DNA from: Rhodospirillum centenum SW
GTDB lineage: Bacteria > Pseudomonadota > Alphaproteobacteria > Azospirillales > Azospirillaceae
Assembly (NCBI RefSeq): GCF_000016185.1
Contig: NC_011420.2
Location: 1,012,501-1,076,500 of the forward strand
Reading direction: 5' to 3'
Length of the DNA: 64,000 nucleotides
Part shown: positions 63,587-64,000 of the stretch, piece by piece
Layout: each line of letters starts with the position of its first letter
How positions within the stretch are numbered: position 1 is the stretch's first letter
The notes under the pieces: model-generated
Told to the model about the DNA's origin: nothing
The model's input: only the letters and a program-made list of their open reading frames with translations
Databases searched by the model: none
Position numbers and translations under genes: made by a program

Positions 63587-64000
63587 TCAGCCCGCCGACT
63601 TCGCCCCGTCCGCGACCTGGGTGCCGCCCGCATCCTCGGCCGGACCCCGGCGCAGCCGCTTCTCGCCGAGATACAGCAGGATCGGCGCCGCGATGAAGAT
63701 GGACGACGAGGTCGCCAGCACCACGCCGAACAGCAGCACCCAGGCAAACTCCCGCAGCCCCTCGCCGGCGAACAGGGCCAGCGGAAGCGTGGCGAGGAAG
63801 ATGGCGATGCTGGTCGAGATGGTGCGCCCCATCGTCTCGTTGATGCTGCGGTCGATCAGCTCGCGCAGCGGCATCTTGCGGTAGAGCCGCAGGTTCTCGC
63901 GCACACGGTCATAGACGACGACCTTGTCGTTGATCGAGTAACCCATGATCGTCAGGATCGCCGCGATGGCCGTCAGGTTGAACTGGATTCCGGTCAGCGC
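63587..64000 (-). CDS. secF: protein translocase subunit SecF (second copy, 5' part outside window)
   Basis: The last 138 codons of a SecF open to the window edge. It has the TM4-5 motif MGYSINDKVVVYDRVRENLR, MGRTISTSIAIFLATLPLALF and ILLYLGEKRLRR, then a polar tail. It differs clearly from the complete SecF at 46065-47000 (SINDK-VVVYDR against SINDT-VVVFDR, and different loops), so it is a paralogue rather than a duplicate. It looks like the usual alphaproteobacterial SecF, and secD is probably just outside the window. Confidence 0.92.
   Translation of the reverse strand, partial: ALTGIQFNLTAIAAILTIMGYSINDKVVVYDRVRENLRLYRKMPLRELIDRSINETMGRTISTSIAIFLATLPLALFAGEGLREFAWVLLFGVVLATSSSIFIAAPILLYLGEKRLRRGPAEDAGGTQVADGAKSAG

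Noticed and set aside
1-64000. tRNA, rRNA, CRISPR, integrase or prophage genes
   Set aside because: None was found on reading through. There are no cloverleaf-like T-loop sequences in the gaps and no phage or integrase motifs among the proteins. A covariance-model scan would be decisive and could not be run.

Overview
The window is a GC-rich, densely coded chromosomal segment of an alphaproteobacterium, most likely of the Rhodospirillales/Azospirillaceae type (Rhodocista or Azospirillum-like). That placement is inferred from composition, an ALAS-type hemA, the purQ-purL-bolA-grxD order, a cheY-cheZ pair, a class II DAHP synthase and the general style of the proteins; no database search was possible. 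No rRNA, tRNA, CRISPR array or prophage was seen. About 55 protein genes are supported.

Layout. 0.2-3 kb: DAHP synthase and an exported amidohydrolase. 3.2-7 kb: cheY-cheZ, divergent from a GAF-PAS-GGDEF-EAL protein. 7-15.6 kb: nadE, an FAD/Rieske oxidoreductase broken by one frameshift, exported proteins (an oligopeptide-binding protein, an FKBP isomerase), nicotinate phosphoribosyltransferase and a ferritin-like stress protein. 15.7-17.9 kb: a tightly overlapped operon of an exported EF-hand protein, an ECF sigma factor, a putative anti-sigma factor and a periplasmic metal-sensor-like protein. 18-22.4 kb: an unknown protein, a crotonase without the usual catalytic glutamates, a methyltransferase, a small lipoprotein and an adenylate cyclase. 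22.5-29.9 kb: translation and amino-acid genes (gltX, cysS, cimA, a TrmJ-type methyltransferase, rpsD with a clear sigma-70 promoter).

29.9-34.1 kb is the mobile region. Two identical 1528-bp IS1182-family elements lie in opposite orientation on either side of an alpha/beta hydrolase gene. Each has its own long target duplication (22 bp and 20 bp), and each duplication is a complete terminator-like hairpin. A third element, of the ISAs1 family with a 10-bp duplication, sits at 50.2-51.4 kb between a MocR-type regulator and an aminotransferase.

34.1-39.5 kb: an AbgT transporter, then grxD, bolA, purL and purQ on the minus strand. 39.7-45.2 kb: a four-gene overlapped operon of a receiver protein, a histidine-kinase-like/DnaQ exonuclease fusion, a two-helix membrane protein and a sodium-solute-symporter/histidine-kinase fusion. 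This is the best candidate here for an under-described signalling system. 45.3-50 kb: exoD, secF, hemA (with an FNR-type palindrome upstream) and a class III aminotransferase. 51.4-60.3 kb: a MocR regulator lacking the PLP lysine, an OmpR/EnvZ-type pair, an M20 hydrolase, a PrcB-domain lipoprotein, a DUF885 peptidase and DUF2892 and DUF2076 proteins. 60.6-64 kb: a MotA/MotB-type stator pair, a DedA/YqaA protein, tatA and the 3' part of a second, different secF running off the window.

Together the genes suggest a motile, envelope-rich heterotroph with several sensory routes (chemotaxis, c-di-GMP, cAMP, ECF and two-component systems), interrupted recently by at least three insertion sequences.
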